This document shows, piece by piece, positions 1-9,456 of a stretch of 64,000 bases of DNA. The position numbers and the translations under genes are program-made. Origin of the DNA: Anaerolineae bacterium (GTDB lineage: Bacteria > Chloroflexota > Anaerolineae > Anaerolineales > Anaerolineaceae); contig JABLXK010000003.1 of assembly GCA_013178095.1 (NCBI GenBank), positions 186,001-250,000 of the forward strand, written 5' to 3'. The first letter of the stretch is position 1. Each line of letters begins with the position of its first letter. Below the pieces are notes generated by a model, which saw only the letters and a program-made list of their open reading frames with translations, was not told where the DNA came from and ran no database searches.

Positions 1-1549
1 GGTGGAGCTGGCTTTTCAGGGATTGAAAACGTATTGGGATGAGCTGCTGGCGCGTTTCCAGGTGCAAAGCCCGGATGAGCATACCAATCGCATGGTCAAC
101 ATCTGGAACGGCTACCAGGTGATGGCGACTTTCAATTTCTCCCGTTCTGCTTCCTTCTTCGAAAGCGGCATTGGGCGCGGTATGGGTTTCCGCGATTCCA
201 ACCAGGACCTGCTGGCTTTCATTCTGCTGGATCACGCGCGCGCGCGCCAGCGGCTGCTCGACCTGGCTGCCACACAGATGGCGGACGGCAGCGCCTATCA
301 CCAGTACCAGCCGCTCACCAAGCGCGGCAACAACGATGTTGGCAGCGGTTTCAACGACGATCCTTTATGGTTGGTGCTGGCGGTTGCCGAATATATCAAG
401 GAAACCGGAGATTGGGCGGTTTTAGAGGAACAGGTTCCTTTTGACAATCAGGAGGGCACGGAGCAGGCGCTTTACGAACATCTGCTGTGTTCTCTGCAAT
501 ATACGCTGGATCACCTCGGCCCGCACAAGCTGCCCCTGATCGGGCGCGCGGATTGGAACGATTGCCTGAACCTGAACTGTTTCTCGGATACGCCGGGACA
601 ATCCTTCCAAACCACCACCAACAAATATGGTGTCACAGCCGAGAGCATTTTTATCGCCGGTTTGTTCATCCTGGTGGTCAGCGAATTCACCGGGATTGCG
701 GCAAAACGCGGTGACAAAGAGGCCATAGAGCGCTTCACGCAAGCCAGCCGCGCCATGGAGCAGGCGGTTTGGGCCTCCGGATGGGATGGGGCCTGGTTCC
801 GGCGGGCGTACGATGATTTTGGTAAACCGGTTGGTTCGCATGAGTGCGCCGAGGGGCAAATTTTCATCGAACCGCAGGGTATCTGTGTGATGGCGGGGCT
901 GGGGTTGGCGGACGGGCGCGCCCGGCAGGCATTGGATTCTGTGGCCGAACGCCTGGCTACCCCGCACGGCATCCTGCTGCAGCAGCCGGCTTTCAGCCAT
1001 TATTATCTCAACCTGGGTGAGATATCTTCGTATCCGCCGGGCTACAAGGAAAACGCCAGCATTTTCTGCCATACCAACCCGTGGATCATGATTGCTGAGA
1101 CGATGCTTGGACGGGGGGAAGCCGCTTTCGATTATTACACGCGCATCAATCCCTCCGCGCGCGAAACCATCTCCGACTTGCATAAATGCGAACCCTACGT
1201 ATACGCGCAGATGATCTCCGGCCGGGACGCGCCGGTGCAGGGCGAAGCTAAAAATTCCTGGCTGAGCGGCACGGCTGCCTGGAACTATGTAGCCATCACC
1301 CGCTGGATCCTGGGTATCCGCCCAACGTTTGACGGGCTGGAGATCGCGCCGGTGGTGCCGGAGAGCTGGGAAAGCTTCCAAGTGGACAGGGTATTTCGGG
1401 GAGTGTGCTATCATATCCGCGTGGAACGCACCGGAGCCGGAAATGCCGTCCAGTTGATCGTTGATGGAAAGGAAATCGCCGGTACGGTCGTTCCAATTCC
1501 ATCCACCGGCACGCAGGCAGTCGAGGTGCAGGTGAAGTTAGGTGCCTAG
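1..1549 (+). CDS. GH94 cellobiose/chitobiose-type phosphorylase, C-terminal part
   Basis: This is the C-terminal 515 or so residues of a glycoside hydrolase family 94 inverting phosphorylase; the reading frame is open at the left window edge, so the N-terminal beta-sandwich lies outside. The visible part is the (alpha/alpha)6 catalytic barrel. It contains [16 protein letters not shown], whose first Asp is the family's general acid, an upstream GFRDSNQD substrate-site motif, and the closing [13 protein letters not shown] / LGIRP block. Family members split a beta-linked disaccharide with phosphate to give a sugar-1-phosphate in the cytoplasm. The CLNLNCFSD branch resembles cellobiose and N,N'-diacetylchitobiose phosphorylases; the exact substrate cannot be read. 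It differs clearly from the second GH94 gene at 4.2 kb, so it is not a recent duplicate. The next gene starts two bases after the stop. Confidence 0.9.
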   Translation, partial: VELAFQGLKTYWDELLARFQVQSPDEHTNRMVNIWNGYQVMATFNFSRSASFFESGIGRGMGFRDSNQDLLAFILLDHARARQRLLDLAATQMADGSAYHQYQPLTKRGNNDVGSGFNDDPLWLVLAVAEYIKETGDWAVLEEQVPFDNQEGTEQALYEHLLCSLQYTLDHLGPHKLPLIGRADWNDCLNLNCFSDTPGQSFQTTTNKYGVTAESIFIAGLFILVVSEFTGIAAKRGDKEAIERFTQASRAMEQAVWASGWDGAWFRRAYDDFGKPVGSHECAEGQIFIEPQGICVMAGLGLADGRARQALDSVAERLATPHGILLQQPAFSHYYLNLGEISSYPPGYKENASIFCHTNPWIMIAETMLGRGEAAFDYYTRINPSARETISDLHKCEPYVYAQMISGRDAPVQGEAKNSWLSGTAAWNYVAITRWILGIRPTFDGLEIAPVVPESWESFQVDRVFRGVCYHIRVERTGAGNAVQLIVDGKEIAGTVVPIPSTGTQAVEVQVKLGA

Positions 1550-1551
1550 AA

Positions 1552-2811
1552 TTGACGAAAGCGGTTATTCGGAATATTTTCTTATTGTGGCTGGGCTGGT
1601 CGATTATCTTGTTGTCTTTTCAAAATTGGGTGGAAATGCGCCTGGATTTAAAGGGTCCGGATGCCGTGCTGGAATGGACGGCTGAGGAGACCTGGCCCGG
1701 ATTTGAACAGACGAGATATTATTTATCGGATCCTTTCATGAATTCTCACGTCGCCTGGGATTCCGAATACTATCTGTCCATCGCGGCGGCGGGGTACGAT
1801 GATCCCAAAGTGCAGGCCGTGGCGGGCGATTACTCCTGGCAGAATAAGCACTTCTGCACGGCCGGCAGGGACGTGGATTGCTATTCGCTGAATTACGCCT
1901 TTTTTCCGCTCTATCCCTGGCTGACGCGTGTTTTCGCCCTGGCGCTGAAATGGCTGCCGTTGGGAATCACCTGGGTGGGCAAGGTCACGCTGGCGGCGGT
2001 GATGGTGTCTTTATTAGGGACGCTGGCGGCTTTGTTTGGGTTGTATTCCCTGTTGCTGCCGCACCTGGGCGAAGAAGGCGCCTATCGCGCGCTGTTTTTT
2101 ATGCTGATCTTTCCCAGCGGTTTCTTCCTTGCGCAGGTCTACACAGAAGGATTGTTTCTGGGGTTAACTTTTACAGCGCTGGCATTTCTGCAAAAACGCA
2201 AATGGAGTTGGGCGGCGCTGGCGGCGGCCCTGGCTGCCTGGACGCGCCCGGGCGGGGCCATCCTGCTGCTGCCCATGGCGGTGGTCTGGTGGCGTGATCG
2301 CTGCTGGCAAACCGGTTGGAAGAATGCAATTGCTAAAGGGTTGGCGGCGATTACACCGGCGCTATCCTACGGTGTTTGGGCGCTCACCCCGCTGGCGCAG
2401 CGCTTTCACCTGGTGGAAGACCTGTATTTCGGGCGCGGTTTGCTATCGCTCGACCAAAGCCGCTACGTTTGGGAAACGGCTTATCAATACTTGTTCAGCG
2501 GGGTGAACCCGCAAACTGTTTTTTATTTCTCGTTGGAGTTCATTGCAGTCCTGCTGACCCTGGCGGGCTGCTGGTACATGCACAAGCGCGCGCCGGAGCT
2601 GGCGCTGTATGGCTTGGCCATGGCCGGCTTTGCCGTCACCAGCGGCGCGGTGCAGGGTATGCAGCGCTACATGCTGGCGGTGCCCTGTCTGTTTGCCTTG
2701 CAGGCGCACTGGGGAGGGAACCGCACGTTTGAGCGGCTGTGGACGCTGGTCAGCACGCTGCTATTAGGATTGGAAGTGCTGTTATTCACCTTTAATTTTT
2801 GGGTGGCTTGA
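1552..2811 (+). CDS. PIG-V-like GT-C family mannosyltransferase (putative)
   Basis: A 419-residue polytopic membrane protein with about nine hydrophobic segments. The extracytoplasmic loop after the first segment carries HVAWDSEYYLSIAAAGY, which matches the W/FDSxxYxxIAxxGY signature of bacterial PIG-V-like glycosyltransferases (GT-C fold, lipid-linked donor); the acidic residue there is the expected catalytic site. A later WTRPGGAILLLP block is also typical. The likely role is transfer of a sugar to an envelope glycan or protein. The start is TTG, two bases after the preceding stop and without a clear Shine-Dalgarno, suggesting translational coupling to the GH94 gene. A membrane glycosyltransferase inside a sugar-degradation run is a little odd and may be only co-transcribed. 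Confidence 0.7.
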   Translation: MTKAVIRNIFLLWLGWSIILLSFQNWVEMRLDLKGPDAVLEWTAEETWPGFEQTRYYLSDPFMNSHVAWDSEYYLSIAAAGYDDPKVQAVAGDYSWQNKHFCTAGRDVDCYSLNYAFFPLYPWLTRVFALALKWLPLGITWVGKVTLAAVMVSLLGTLAALFGLYSLLLPHLGEEGAYRALFFMLIFPSGFFLAQVYTEGLFLGLTFTALAFLQKRKWSWAALAAALAAWTRPGGAILLLPMAVVWWRDRCWQTGWKNAIAKGLAAITPALSYGVWALTPLAQRFHLVEDLYFGRGLLSLDQSRYVWETAYQYLFSGVNPQTVFYFSLEFIAVLLTLAGCWYMHKRAPELALYGLAMAGFAVTSGAVQGMQRYMLAVPCLFALQAHWGGNRTFERLWTLVSTLLLGLEVLLFTFNFWVA

Positions 2812-2836
2812 AAACTTTTTATTCACTGGAGAGGTC

Positions 2837-4186
2837 ATGAGCAATCGAATCACATTTCCGTCAGATTTCGTATGGGGTGCGGCTACCGCTTCCTATCAGA
2901 TCGAGGGCGGCTGGGACGAGGATGGCAAGGGGGAGAGCATCTGGGATCGTTTCAGCCATACCCCCGGCAAGGTCGCCGAAGGGCATACCGGCGACATCGC
3001 TTGCGACCATTATCACCGCTGGCGCGAGGACGTAGCTTTAATGAAGGAGTTGGGCTTGAAAGCTTACCGCTTCTCCGTTTCCTGGCCGCGCGTGCTGCCG
3101 CAGGGTCGGGGCAAGGTCAACCAGCTTGGATTAGATTTTTACAGCCGCCTGGTGGACGAACTGCTGCGCGCTGGCATCACGCCCTTTGCCACGCTATACC
3201 ACTGGGATCTGCCGCAGCCATTGCAGGACGCGGGTGGCTGGCCGGAACGGGACGTCACCGGCGCATTTTGCGAATACGCACAGGCCGTCAGCCGCGCGCT
3301 GGGCGACCGCGTGCGGCATTGGATGACCATGAACGAACCGCATATTATCTCCTTTCTGGGTTATCTGGACGGCGTGCACGCCCCCGGACATACCAGCCGG
3401 GAAGAAATGCTGGCTGCAGCACACCACGTCTTGCTGGCGCACGGCATGGCTGTCCCGCTCATCCGCGCGAATAGTAAGGATGCGCAGGTGGGCATTGCCC
3501 TGGATCATTATCCGCAAATTCCGGCTTCGGAAAGCGAAGCCGACCGCAAGGCGGCGCTCCTGCAGGACGGCGTGTTGAACCGCTGGTTCCTCGACCCGCT
3601 GGACGGCAAGGGCTACCCGCAAGACGTCGTTGAACATTATCGCAGCGATATGCGCTTCGTGCAGGCGGGCGATCTGCAAACCATGGCCGCCCCCATCGAT
3701 TTCCTGGGTATCAATTACTACTTCCGCTACCTGGTGCGCTCCAAAGAAATCCCTGAGGCCCAGAATATGCCGCCCACGCAGTTTTCCACGGGAGAGTTCA
3801 CCGACATGGGTTGGGAGGTTTACCCGCAGGGCGCATATAAACTGCTCAAGCGCCTGCAGGCCGATTACAGCTTCCCGGCGTTTTATTTCACCGAGAACGG
3901 GGCGGCTTGCCCGGATCACCCGGACGCTCAAGGAGAGGTGAATGACCCGGCTCGTATTTCTTTCATCAAGCGCCATCTGGAACAGATGCACCAAGCCATC
4001 CTTGAAGGCGTACCGCTGCGCGGCTACTTTGTGTGGTCGCTGCTGGATAATTTTGAATGGGCTTTCGGCTACACCAAGCGCTTCGGTATTGTCTACGTGG
4101 ATTACCCTTCGCAGAAGCGCATCCCCAAGGCCAGCGCGAATTGGTACCGGCAGGTGATTGCGGAAGGCGGTTTTCCAACAGACTAA
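2837..4186 (+). CDS. GH1 beta-glucosidase
   Basis: A full-length (449 aa) glycoside hydrolase family 1 enzyme that hydrolyses terminal beta-glucosides and related beta-glycosides with retention, in the cytoplasm since there is no signal peptide. The N-terminus FVWGAATASYQIEGG is the GH1 signature. The acid/base Glu lies in TMNEPH near residue 166 and the nucleophile Glu in FTENGAA near residue 353; WSLLDNFEW near the C-terminus is the aglycone/sugar-binding loop. A GAGAGGT Shine-Dalgarno precedes the ATG. Lying between two GH94 phosphorylases, it offers a hydrolytic alternative to phosphorolysis for the same oligosaccharides. Beta-galactosidase or beta-fucosidase side activity is common in the family. 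Confidence 0.93.
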   Translation: MSNRITFPSDFVWGAATASYQIEGGWDEDGKGESIWDRFSHTPGKVAEGHTGDIACDHYHRWREDVALMKELGLKAYRFSVSWPRVLPQGRGKVNQLGLDFYSRLVDELLRAGITPFATLYHWDLPQPLQDAGGWPERDVTGAFCEYAQAVSRALGDRVRHWMTMNEPHIISFLGYLDGVHAPGHTSREEMLAAAHHVLLAHGMAVPLIRANSKDAQVGIALDHYPQIPASESEADRKAALLQDGVLNRWFLDPLDGKGYPQDVVEHYRSDMRFVQAGDLQTMAAPIDFLGINYYFRYLVRSKEIPEAQNMPPTQFSTGEFTDMGWEVYPQGAYKLLKRLQADYSFPAFYFTENGAACPDHPDAQGEVNDPARISFIKRHLEQMHQAILEGVPLRGYFVWSLLDNFEWAFGYTKRFGIVYVDYPSQKRIPKASANWYRQVIAEGGFPTD

Positions 4187-4221
4187 TAAAAGCTGTATTC
4201 AATGAACGAGGAGGGATTGAA

Positions 4222-6633
4222 ATGAAATACGGATATTTCGACCCGCAGGCGCGCGAGTACGTCATCACCGACCCGCGCACACCGGTCAAATGGATCAATT
4301 ACATCGGCACGCGCGCATTCGGCGGCTTTGTGGACCACACCGGCGGGGCGCTGCTGTGCAAGGACGACCCGGCTTTCAACCGCATCACCAAGTACATGCA
4401 GCAGATGCCCTCCGGCGAATTCAAGGGCGAGACGTTTTACCTGCGCTTGCACACACTAGAAGGATACCGCCTGCTCTCGCCTTTCTTCGTGCCGGGCTTG
4501 CAGACGCTGGACAGGTATGAGTGCCGCATCGGGCTGGATTACACGCGCATTCTCTCGGAGATTGCCGGCTTGCGCACGCAGGCGCTGATCTTCGTGCCGC
4601 GCGGTGCGCAGACGGAGGTGCGACGCATCACCGTGACCAATATCGCCGACGTGCCACTGAATGTAGACGCCATCCCGCTGGTGGAGTTCAGCCACCCGGA
4701 TGCGCTCAACCAGTTGACCAACGCCGACTGGACCCCGCAGACCATGCAGTGCTGCGCCCAAAAAGACGGGGAGTTCACCATCCTGGTGGAATATCCCTTT
4801 ATGACGCGCGACATGCGCGTCAATTACCTGACCTCCAACCTGCCGGCTTCCTCGTTCGAGAGCGACCGCAAGCAATTCCTGGGAGCCAGCGAGTACGCCA
4901 CCTACGCCAACCCGCTCAGCCTGCAAGAGGCGGAGCTGGGCAATCATCAAGCCAGGCGCGGCGATATCGTGGGCGCGTTGCTGCACCCGCTGGGAGAGTT
5001 GCAGCCGGGCGAGAGCCGCACGCTGATCACACAACTAGGCCAGGCGGTTTCCATCGAGGCGGCTGCCGAGGATATTGCGCGCTTCCGCAAAGAAGAAGTC
5101 ATTCAACTGGAACTGGAAAAGATCGCGGTTTATTGGGAAGCATACCTGACCGCCCAGCAGGTGGAAACGCCCGAAGAGAGCATGAACCTGATGCTCAACC
5201 TGTTCAACCCGCGCCAGTGCTGTGTAACCTTGAACTGGTCGCGCTACCTCTCGTATTACCAATTGGGACTGGGCGCGCGCGGCATCGGCATGCGCGACTC
5301 GGCGCAGGACTGCCTGGGGGTAATGTCCAACGCGCCGGAGGAGGCCGCCGGGATGATACGGCTGCTGATCTCGTTCCAGAACCCAAATGGCTCTTGCATG
5401 CACCAGTTCAACCCGCTCACCCTGATCGGCAGCGAAGGCGATTCGCTGGAGATGGAAGACCGCCCGCATTATTACAGCGACGACCACCTGTGGCTGATGT
5501 TGGCGGTTAGCGCTTATCTGAAAGAGAGCGGAAATCTGGCATTTCTGGATGAGGAAATTCCCTTTTACGACCCTAAGCGACCAGGGGCGGGGTGCGAACC
5601 GGCCGCCGTGCTGGAGCACCTGCGGCGCGGACTGGCCTTCACCGCCGGCGACCTGGGCAGCCACGGCCTGCCGCTGCTGGGCTTTGCCGACTGGAACGAT
5701 ACGGTCAATTTGCCGCGCGGGGCGGAATCGCTGTTCAGCGCCAACCTGTACGGCCTGGCGCTGCGCGAGATGGCAGCTTTGCTGGAATTTCTGGGTAAAC
5801 CGGCAGAAGCGAAGAAATATGGGGATGATTACGAAGTCATGCGCGCGCGCGTGGAGGCTTGCGCCTGGGACGGGGACTGGTACGTGAGTTATTTTAACGA
5901 ACTGGGCGAGCCGCTGGGCTCGGCGCGCAACCAGTACGGCAGAATTAACCTGAACGGGCAGACCTGGCCGGTGCTTTCCGGCTTTGCCGCCTCCGAACGC
6001 GCGCGGCGCGCCATGGATGCGGTCTACGACAAGCTGAACACCAAATACGGCATCAAGCTCTCCTGGCCGGGCTTCAACGGCTACGACCGGCGCTACGGCG
6101 GCGTGACCACCTACCCGCCGGGCGCCAAGGAGAACGGCGGCATCTTTGTGCATCCCAACCCGTGGGCCTGCATGGCCGAGGCGCTGCTGGGGAATGGCGA
6201 GCGCGCCTATCTATATTACGCGCAAGTCAACCCGGCTGCGCGCAATGAAAGCATCGAGGTCTACGAGTGCGAACCGTACGTGTACGCACAGAACATCCTG
6301 GGCGACGAGCATCCTCAGTTCGGGCTGGGGCGCAACTCGTGGCTGAGCGGTTCGGCTGCCTGGAATTACGTGGCCGGCACGCAGTACATTTTGGGCATCC
6401 GCCCGGAATACGACGGGCTGCGCGTGGACCCCTGCATCCCTGCAAAGTGGGACGGTTTCAGCGTACGGCGGCGCTTCCGCGGCGCGCAATACGACATCAG
6501 CGTGCACAACCCCGCGCACATTTGCAAAGGCGTCGTGCGCATGACGTTCGACGGGCGGGAGGTGGCGGGGAATCTTATCCCGCTGGAAGCGGGCGGGGGC
6601 AGGCATACCGTGGAAGTGTGGTTGGGAAAATAA
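4222..6633 (+). CDS. GH94 phosphorylase (second paralogue)
   Basis: A complete 803-residue GH94 phosphorylase, close to the usual length of about 800. The N-terminal beta-sandwich covers roughly residues 1-270, then a helical linker and the (alpha/alpha)6 barrel. Asp490 in GFADWNDTVNLP is the predicted general acid, equal in position to the catalytic Asp of characterised cellobiose phosphorylase. The ATG at 4222 was chosen because GAGGAGGG sits just upstream and the protein then begins MKYGYFDPQAREYVI, typical of the family; the frame is open further upstream but overlaps the GH1 gene. The DTVNLPRGAESL loop differs from the NCFSD type of the first GH94, so a different acceptor or chain length is likely. 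It probably forms an operon with the GH1 gene 35 bases upstream. Confidence 0.92.
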   Translation: MKYGYFDPQAREYVITDPRTPVKWINYIGTRAFGGFVDHTGGALLCKDDPAFNRITKYMQQMPSGEFKGETFYLRLHTLEGYRLLSPFFVPGLQTLDRYECRIGLDYTRILSEIAGLRTQALIFVPRGAQTEVRRITVTNIADVPLNVDAIPLVEFSHPDALNQLTNADWTPQTMQCCAQKDGEFTILVEYPFMTRDMRVNYLTSNLPASSFESDRKQFLGASEYATYANPLSLQEAELGNHQARRGDIVGALLHPLGELQPGESRTLITQLGQAVSIEAAAEDIARFRKEEVIQLELEKIAVYWEAYLTAQQVETPEESMNLMLNLFNPRQCCVTLNWSRYLSYYQLGLGARGIGMRDSAQDCLGVMSNAPEEAAGMIRLLISFQNPNGSCMHQFNPLTLIGSEGDSLEMEDRPHYYSDDHLWLMLAVSAYLKESGNLAFLDEEIPFYDPKRPGAGCEPAAVLEHLRRGLAFTAGDLGSHGLPLLGFADWNDTVNLPRGAESLFSANLYGLALREMAALLEFLGKPAEAKKYGDDYEVMRARVEACAWDGDWYVSYFNELGEPLGSARNQYGRINLNGQTWPVLSGFAASERARRAMDAVYDKLNTKYGIKLSWPGFNGYDRRYGGVTTYPPGAKENGGIFVHPNPWACMAEALLGNGERAYLYYAQVNPAARNESIEVYECEPYVYAQNILGDEHPQFGLGRNSWLSGSAAWNYVAGTQYILGIRPEYDGLRVDPCIPAKWDGFSVRRRFRGAQYDISVHNPAHICKGVVRMTFDGREVAGNLIPLEAGGGRHTVEVWLGK

Positions 6634-6705
6634 GAAGGAAATACTGCTACCAATTCGTCCTGTGAATTGCTCTGACAGTCAGTCACACTCATTTGGATCG
6701 CAGGT

Positions 6706-6889
6706 GAATGTCTGACCTACTTTTTTATAGGGCACACATTCCTGTGTGCCGATATCAGCAGTTTTTTTTACTTGGGGGGTTGCATATTTTGTCTGGTGTA
6801 AATTCCCCCAGTGATCTGCTTAGATTGAGCCATCAGCACAAAATGTCAGGCAGGAATGCCTGACCTACTTTTTTCTAGGGCACACATCC
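6706..6889. repeat. Pair of imperfect direct repeats with hairpins
   Basis: Two copies of a unit reading approximately GAATGYCTGACCTACTTTTTT, then TAGGGCACACATYC, lie at 6704-6740 and 6853-6889. The first copy runs into a perfect 8-bp hairpin (6731-6750, GGCACACA/TGTGTGCC) and the second is preceded by another (6845-6864, GTCAGGCA/TGCCTGAC). The T-runs next to hairpins could end transcription from the phosphorylase genes, but the duplication suggests a small dispersed element. Confidence 0.6.
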
Positions 6890-7010
6890 GCCTGCACCCC
6901 ACAGGGTGTGTGTACCGTTAAGATCAGTAATTGGGTTGGAGAGCATCAACCCAGATAAAAATTAGATGTAGGCTGGGTTGAGAGGAACGAGACCCAGCGC
7001 TTTTAAATAC

Positions 7011-7043
7011 TAGGTTGGGTTGGTGCTTGACCAACCCAACCTA
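7011..7043. repeat. Perfect 14-bp inverted repeat (GGTTGGGTTGG family)
   Basis: TAGGTTGGGTTGGT at 7011-7024 is followed by a 5-base loop and its exact reverse complement at 7030-7043. A relative, GTAGGCTGGGTTGAG then GACCCAGCG, lies just upstream (6968-6998), and another is found near 44846. These resemble the dispersed intergenic elements with GTTGGGTT ends and AACCCAAC partners seen in many bacterial genomes. Confidence 0.65.
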
Positions 7044-7133
7044 TGAGAAAACATGAGTTTTAAGATGATAAGCTCTATCTGTGTTCATCAACCATAAAAC
7101 AAATATCCGTGTTCATCTGTGTAAAAAATCGGC

Positions 7134-8153
7134 TTATTGTAGATATCTTTCGGGTATGGCGTTGGCTTTGACCCACTCCACCAGTTCATCCACGTAGCCG
7201 AAAGCCAGGCAAGTGCTGGTGTCGGCTGCGCCGTAATAAAGCGCCAGCCGGCCGGTCGCGCCGTCCACCAGCGCCGCGCAGGGGAAGGCTACATTGGGCG
7301 TGTCGCCCACGCACTCGTAAGCGGTCATGGGCGCCAGGATGTAAGGCGCGCCGCGGTGCAGTACTTTCCAGGGCTGCTCTAAATCCAGCAGGGCGGCCCC
7401 GAAACTGTAAGTGAAGCCGTTGCAGGAAGTCAGCACCCCGTGGTAAATCAGCAGCCAGCCTGCGCTGGTCTCGATGGGGATCGGCCCGGCGCCGATCTTG
7501 GTAGCCTGCCATCCGCCCACCGGCCCCATCACGTAGCGGTGGCGGCCCCAGTAACGCAAGTCCGGGCTTTCGCTGTAATAGATGTCGCCGAAGGGTGTGT
7601 GCCCATTATCCGAGGGGCGGCTGAGCATGGCGTATTTGCCTTTAATTTTACGGGGGAAAAGCACCCCGTTGCGGTTGAAGGGCAGGAAGGCATTTTCCAG
7701 TTGATGGAAGGTCTCGAAATCGTAGGTGTAGCCCACGCCAATGGTGGGGCCGTGGTAGCCGTTGCACCAGGTCACGTAATAGCGGTCTTCCAACCAAAGC
7801 ACGCGCGGGTCGTAGCTGTATAGAAACTCACCGATCTCGGCGGTCTTGCCGTCCTCGGGGATCCAGCGGATGCGCTCGTTCTGCAGGGTCCAGTGAACGC
7901 CGTCCTCGCTTTTACCGCTGTGCAGTTGCTGCACGCGGCGGCGGTCGTCGCAGCGGAACACGCCCGCGAACTGGCCTTTGAAGGGCACCACCGCGCTATT
8001 AAAAATGCTGTTGGAGGAAGGGATCAGGTCGCGCGGGATGACCGGGTTGCGCGCCGAGCGCCACATAACCTCGCTCGAACCGGCCGGGCGCTCCTCCCAG
8101 GGGATGTTCGCCAGTGGCGCGGCATTGATCAATACAGAGCTTTTTTGAGTCAT
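7134..8153 (-). CDS. GH130 beta-mannoside phosphorylase (4-O-beta-mannosyl-glucose phosphorylase type)
   Basis: A 339-residue five-bladed beta-propeller of family GH130, which splits beta-1,4-mannosides with phosphate to give alpha-mannose-1-phosphate. The predicted catalytic Asp115 is in SYDPRVLW. The blocks [47 protein letters not shown] and ALYYGAAD follow the subfamily that includes mannosylglucose phosphorylase. The ATG at 8153 is preferred over the GTG two codons earlier because GGAGG lies five bases before the ATG and overlaps the GTG. It follows the epimerase gene by 15 bases, which gives the known two-step route: mannobiose to mannosyl-glucose, then phosphorolysis to mannose-1-phosphate and glucose. 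Specificity for longer mannans cannot be excluded. Confidence 0.9.
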   Translation of the reverse strand: MTQKSSVLINAAPLANIPWEERPAGSSEVMWRSARNPVIPRDLIPSSNSIFNSAVVPFKGQFAGVFRCDDRRRVQQLHSGKSEDGVHWTLQNERIRWIPEDGKTAEIGEFLYSYDPRVLWLEDRYYVTWCNGYHGPTIGVGYTYDFETFHQLENAFLPFNRNGVLFPRKIKGKYAMLSRPSDNGHTPFGDIYYSESPDLRYWGRHRYVMGPVGGWQATKIGAGPIPIETSAGWLLIYHGVLTSCNGFTYSFGAALLDLEQPWKVLHRGAPYILAPMTAYECVGDTPNVAFPCAALVDGATGRLALYYGAADTSTCLAFGYVDELVEWVKANAIPERYLQ

Positions 8154-8168
8154 ACTCACCTCCGTAAT

Positions 8169-9392
8169 CTACTTACCTAAACGTTCCATCATCTGCAGGC
8201 ACAGGCGCGCGTGGTGGTAGGGGCACTCCCACGGACCGACCTTAAAGCTTTCCTGATTGACCGTGCCATCCGGGCGGACGCGCTTGACCCAGTCGCCGTA
8301 ATCGCGGTCTATCAGGCGCTTGCAGATGAAATCCCAGCAGCCGGCAGCGGCCTGCGCGAATTCCGCTTTACCGCTCAGTTGCCAGGCATTATAGAATCCC
8401 ACCACACCCTCTGCTTGCGTCCACCATTCCTTATCCACCGCGTTCTTGCCGTGCGCATTCAATTCCTGGAACAGGCTGCCATCTTTATCCACAGCTTCAT
8501 CCAAAACGCCCTGCGCCAGTTTCAGGCTGGCGGTTTTCACGAGTTCCGATAACTGCGCGTCGCCCAGCACCTGCGCGGCGTCCCACAACAACCAACTGCA
8601 TTCAATATCGTGCCCGTAGGAGACCGTATCGGAAAGCGAGCGCCACTGATCATCGAAGAACAGGCACTGGTGGCCGCTCTGTGGGTCAATCACATGCGTC
8701 AGGTAGGTGCGTACCAGATTTTCCAGTTGGACACGCACGCCCTCCTCCGGCCAGACCTGCACCAGGCAAGTGTAAGCTTCCAGCATGTGCAGCATGGTGT
8801 TCATGGATTTTCGGCAGTTCATGTCCTTGCCGCTCAGGCGCATATCCTCCAGCGCCGACCAATCCCGCCGGCTGCCTTCGATGTAGCCGCCATTCACCGG
8901 GTCGTAAGCGTGGTTTTCCAGCAGGCGGAATAATTCCTGCGCAAAGCCCAGGCTTTCCGCGCTGCCGGCGGCGAGGGCATATTCGCACAGGCTGTAGATG
9001 GCAAAGGCCTGGGCGTAGTGATGCTTGCGGTCGGTCACGGGTTGGCCGTGCCGGTCCACGTCCCAATAAACCCCGCCGTACTGTTCATCCCAAAAGGTTT
9101 TCAGCAGGGTGTCGTAAGCATATTGCGCAGTTTGCAGGTAATCATCTTGAGGAAAAATGCGGTAAGCGGCTGCGAAGGTCCACAGGATGCGCGTGCACAG
9201 GATGGCGGAGCGGGGGACTTCGTTGTGAATACGCAGGTCGTTGCTCAGCGCGCCGTAGAAGCCGCCGTTGGCATGGTCGATGCTGTGTTCCATCCAAAAC
9301 GGCAGGATATTGTCACGCAGTTCTTTTTTGAAATCGAGCAGGTCAAGTGCCGGAAAGTTCAATGTGCTTCCCTCAAAGATGGCTTTCTGCAT
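8169..9392 (-). CDS. Cellobiose/mannobiose 2-epimerase (AGE family)
   Basis: A 407-residue (alpha/alpha)6-barrel epimerase of the N-acylglucosamine 2-epimerase superfamily. It interconverts the reducing-end glucose and mannose of beta-1,4-disaccharides. The motifs ILPFWMEHSIDHANGGFYG near the start, GHDIECSWLLWDAA in the middle and KVGPWECPYHHARLC at the end are those of cellobiose 2-epimerases, the His residues being the catalytic acid/base pair. The start at 9392 fits the family N-terminus; the open frame extends 41 codons further but would read through the promoter and operator. As first gene of the operon it would supply mannosyl-glucose to the GH130 enzyme. Whether mannobiose or cellobiose is preferred is not visible. 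Confidence 0.88.
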   Translation of the reverse strand: MQKAIFEGSTLNFPALDLLDFKKELRDNILPFWMEHSIDHANGGFYGALSNDLRIHNEVPRSAILCTRILWTFAAAYRIFPQDDYLQTAQYAYDTLLKTFWDEQYGGVYWDVDRHGQPVTDRKHHYAQAFAIYSLCEYALAAGSAESLGFAQELFRLLENHAYDPVNGGYIEGSRRDWSALEDMRLSGKDMNCRKSMNTMLHMLEAYTCLVQVWPEEGVRVQLENLVRTYLTHVIDPQSGHQCLFFDDQWRSLSDTVSYGHDIECSWLLWDAAQVLGDAQLSELVKTASLKLAQGVLDEAVDKDGSLFQELNAHGKNAVDKEWWTQAEGVVGFYNAWQLSGKAEFAQAAAGCWDFICKRLIDRDYGDWVKRVRPDGTVNQESFKVGPWECPYHHARLCLQMMERLGK

Positions 9393-9426
9393 AAAATAGA
9401 TGCTGCCTTCATAATCCCTCTGTCGA

Positions 9427-9446
9427 AATTGGGAACGCTCCCAATT
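9427..9446 (-). promoter_or_regulatory. CebR/CelR-like LacI-family operator
   Basis: The 20-bp near-perfect palindrome AATTGGGAACGCTCCCAATT contains TGGGAACGCTCCCA, one base different from TGGGAGCGCTCCCA, the operator of the cellobiose-responsive LacI-family repressors CebR and CelR of actinobacteria. It lies just downstream of a good promoter and 34 bases before the epimerase start, where bound repressor would block transcription. No LacI-type regulator gene is in the window. Confidence 0.75.
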
Positions 9447-9456
9447 ATTTCTCCAT

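Larger units (their letters stand above)
6634..7133. other. Non-coding repeat-rich interval
   Basis: This 500-base gap between convergent genes holds no credible coding sequence. It contains two copies of an imperfect repeat, several short perfect hairpins and a GTTGGGTT-type palindrome, described separately. At its right end (about 7074-7123) is a degenerate run of ATCTGTGTTCATC-like units; a similar run occurs at about 13013-13050, again just past the stop of a minus-strand gene. These look like dispersed intergenic repeats, not genes. Confidence 0.6.

Noticed and set aside
4521..6153. Long alternative frames on both strands over the second GH94 gene (4521-5510 plus and 5035-6153 minus)
   Set aside because: They overlap the well-supported GH94 gene and have low-complexity Arg/Ala/Gly translations without family resemblance.
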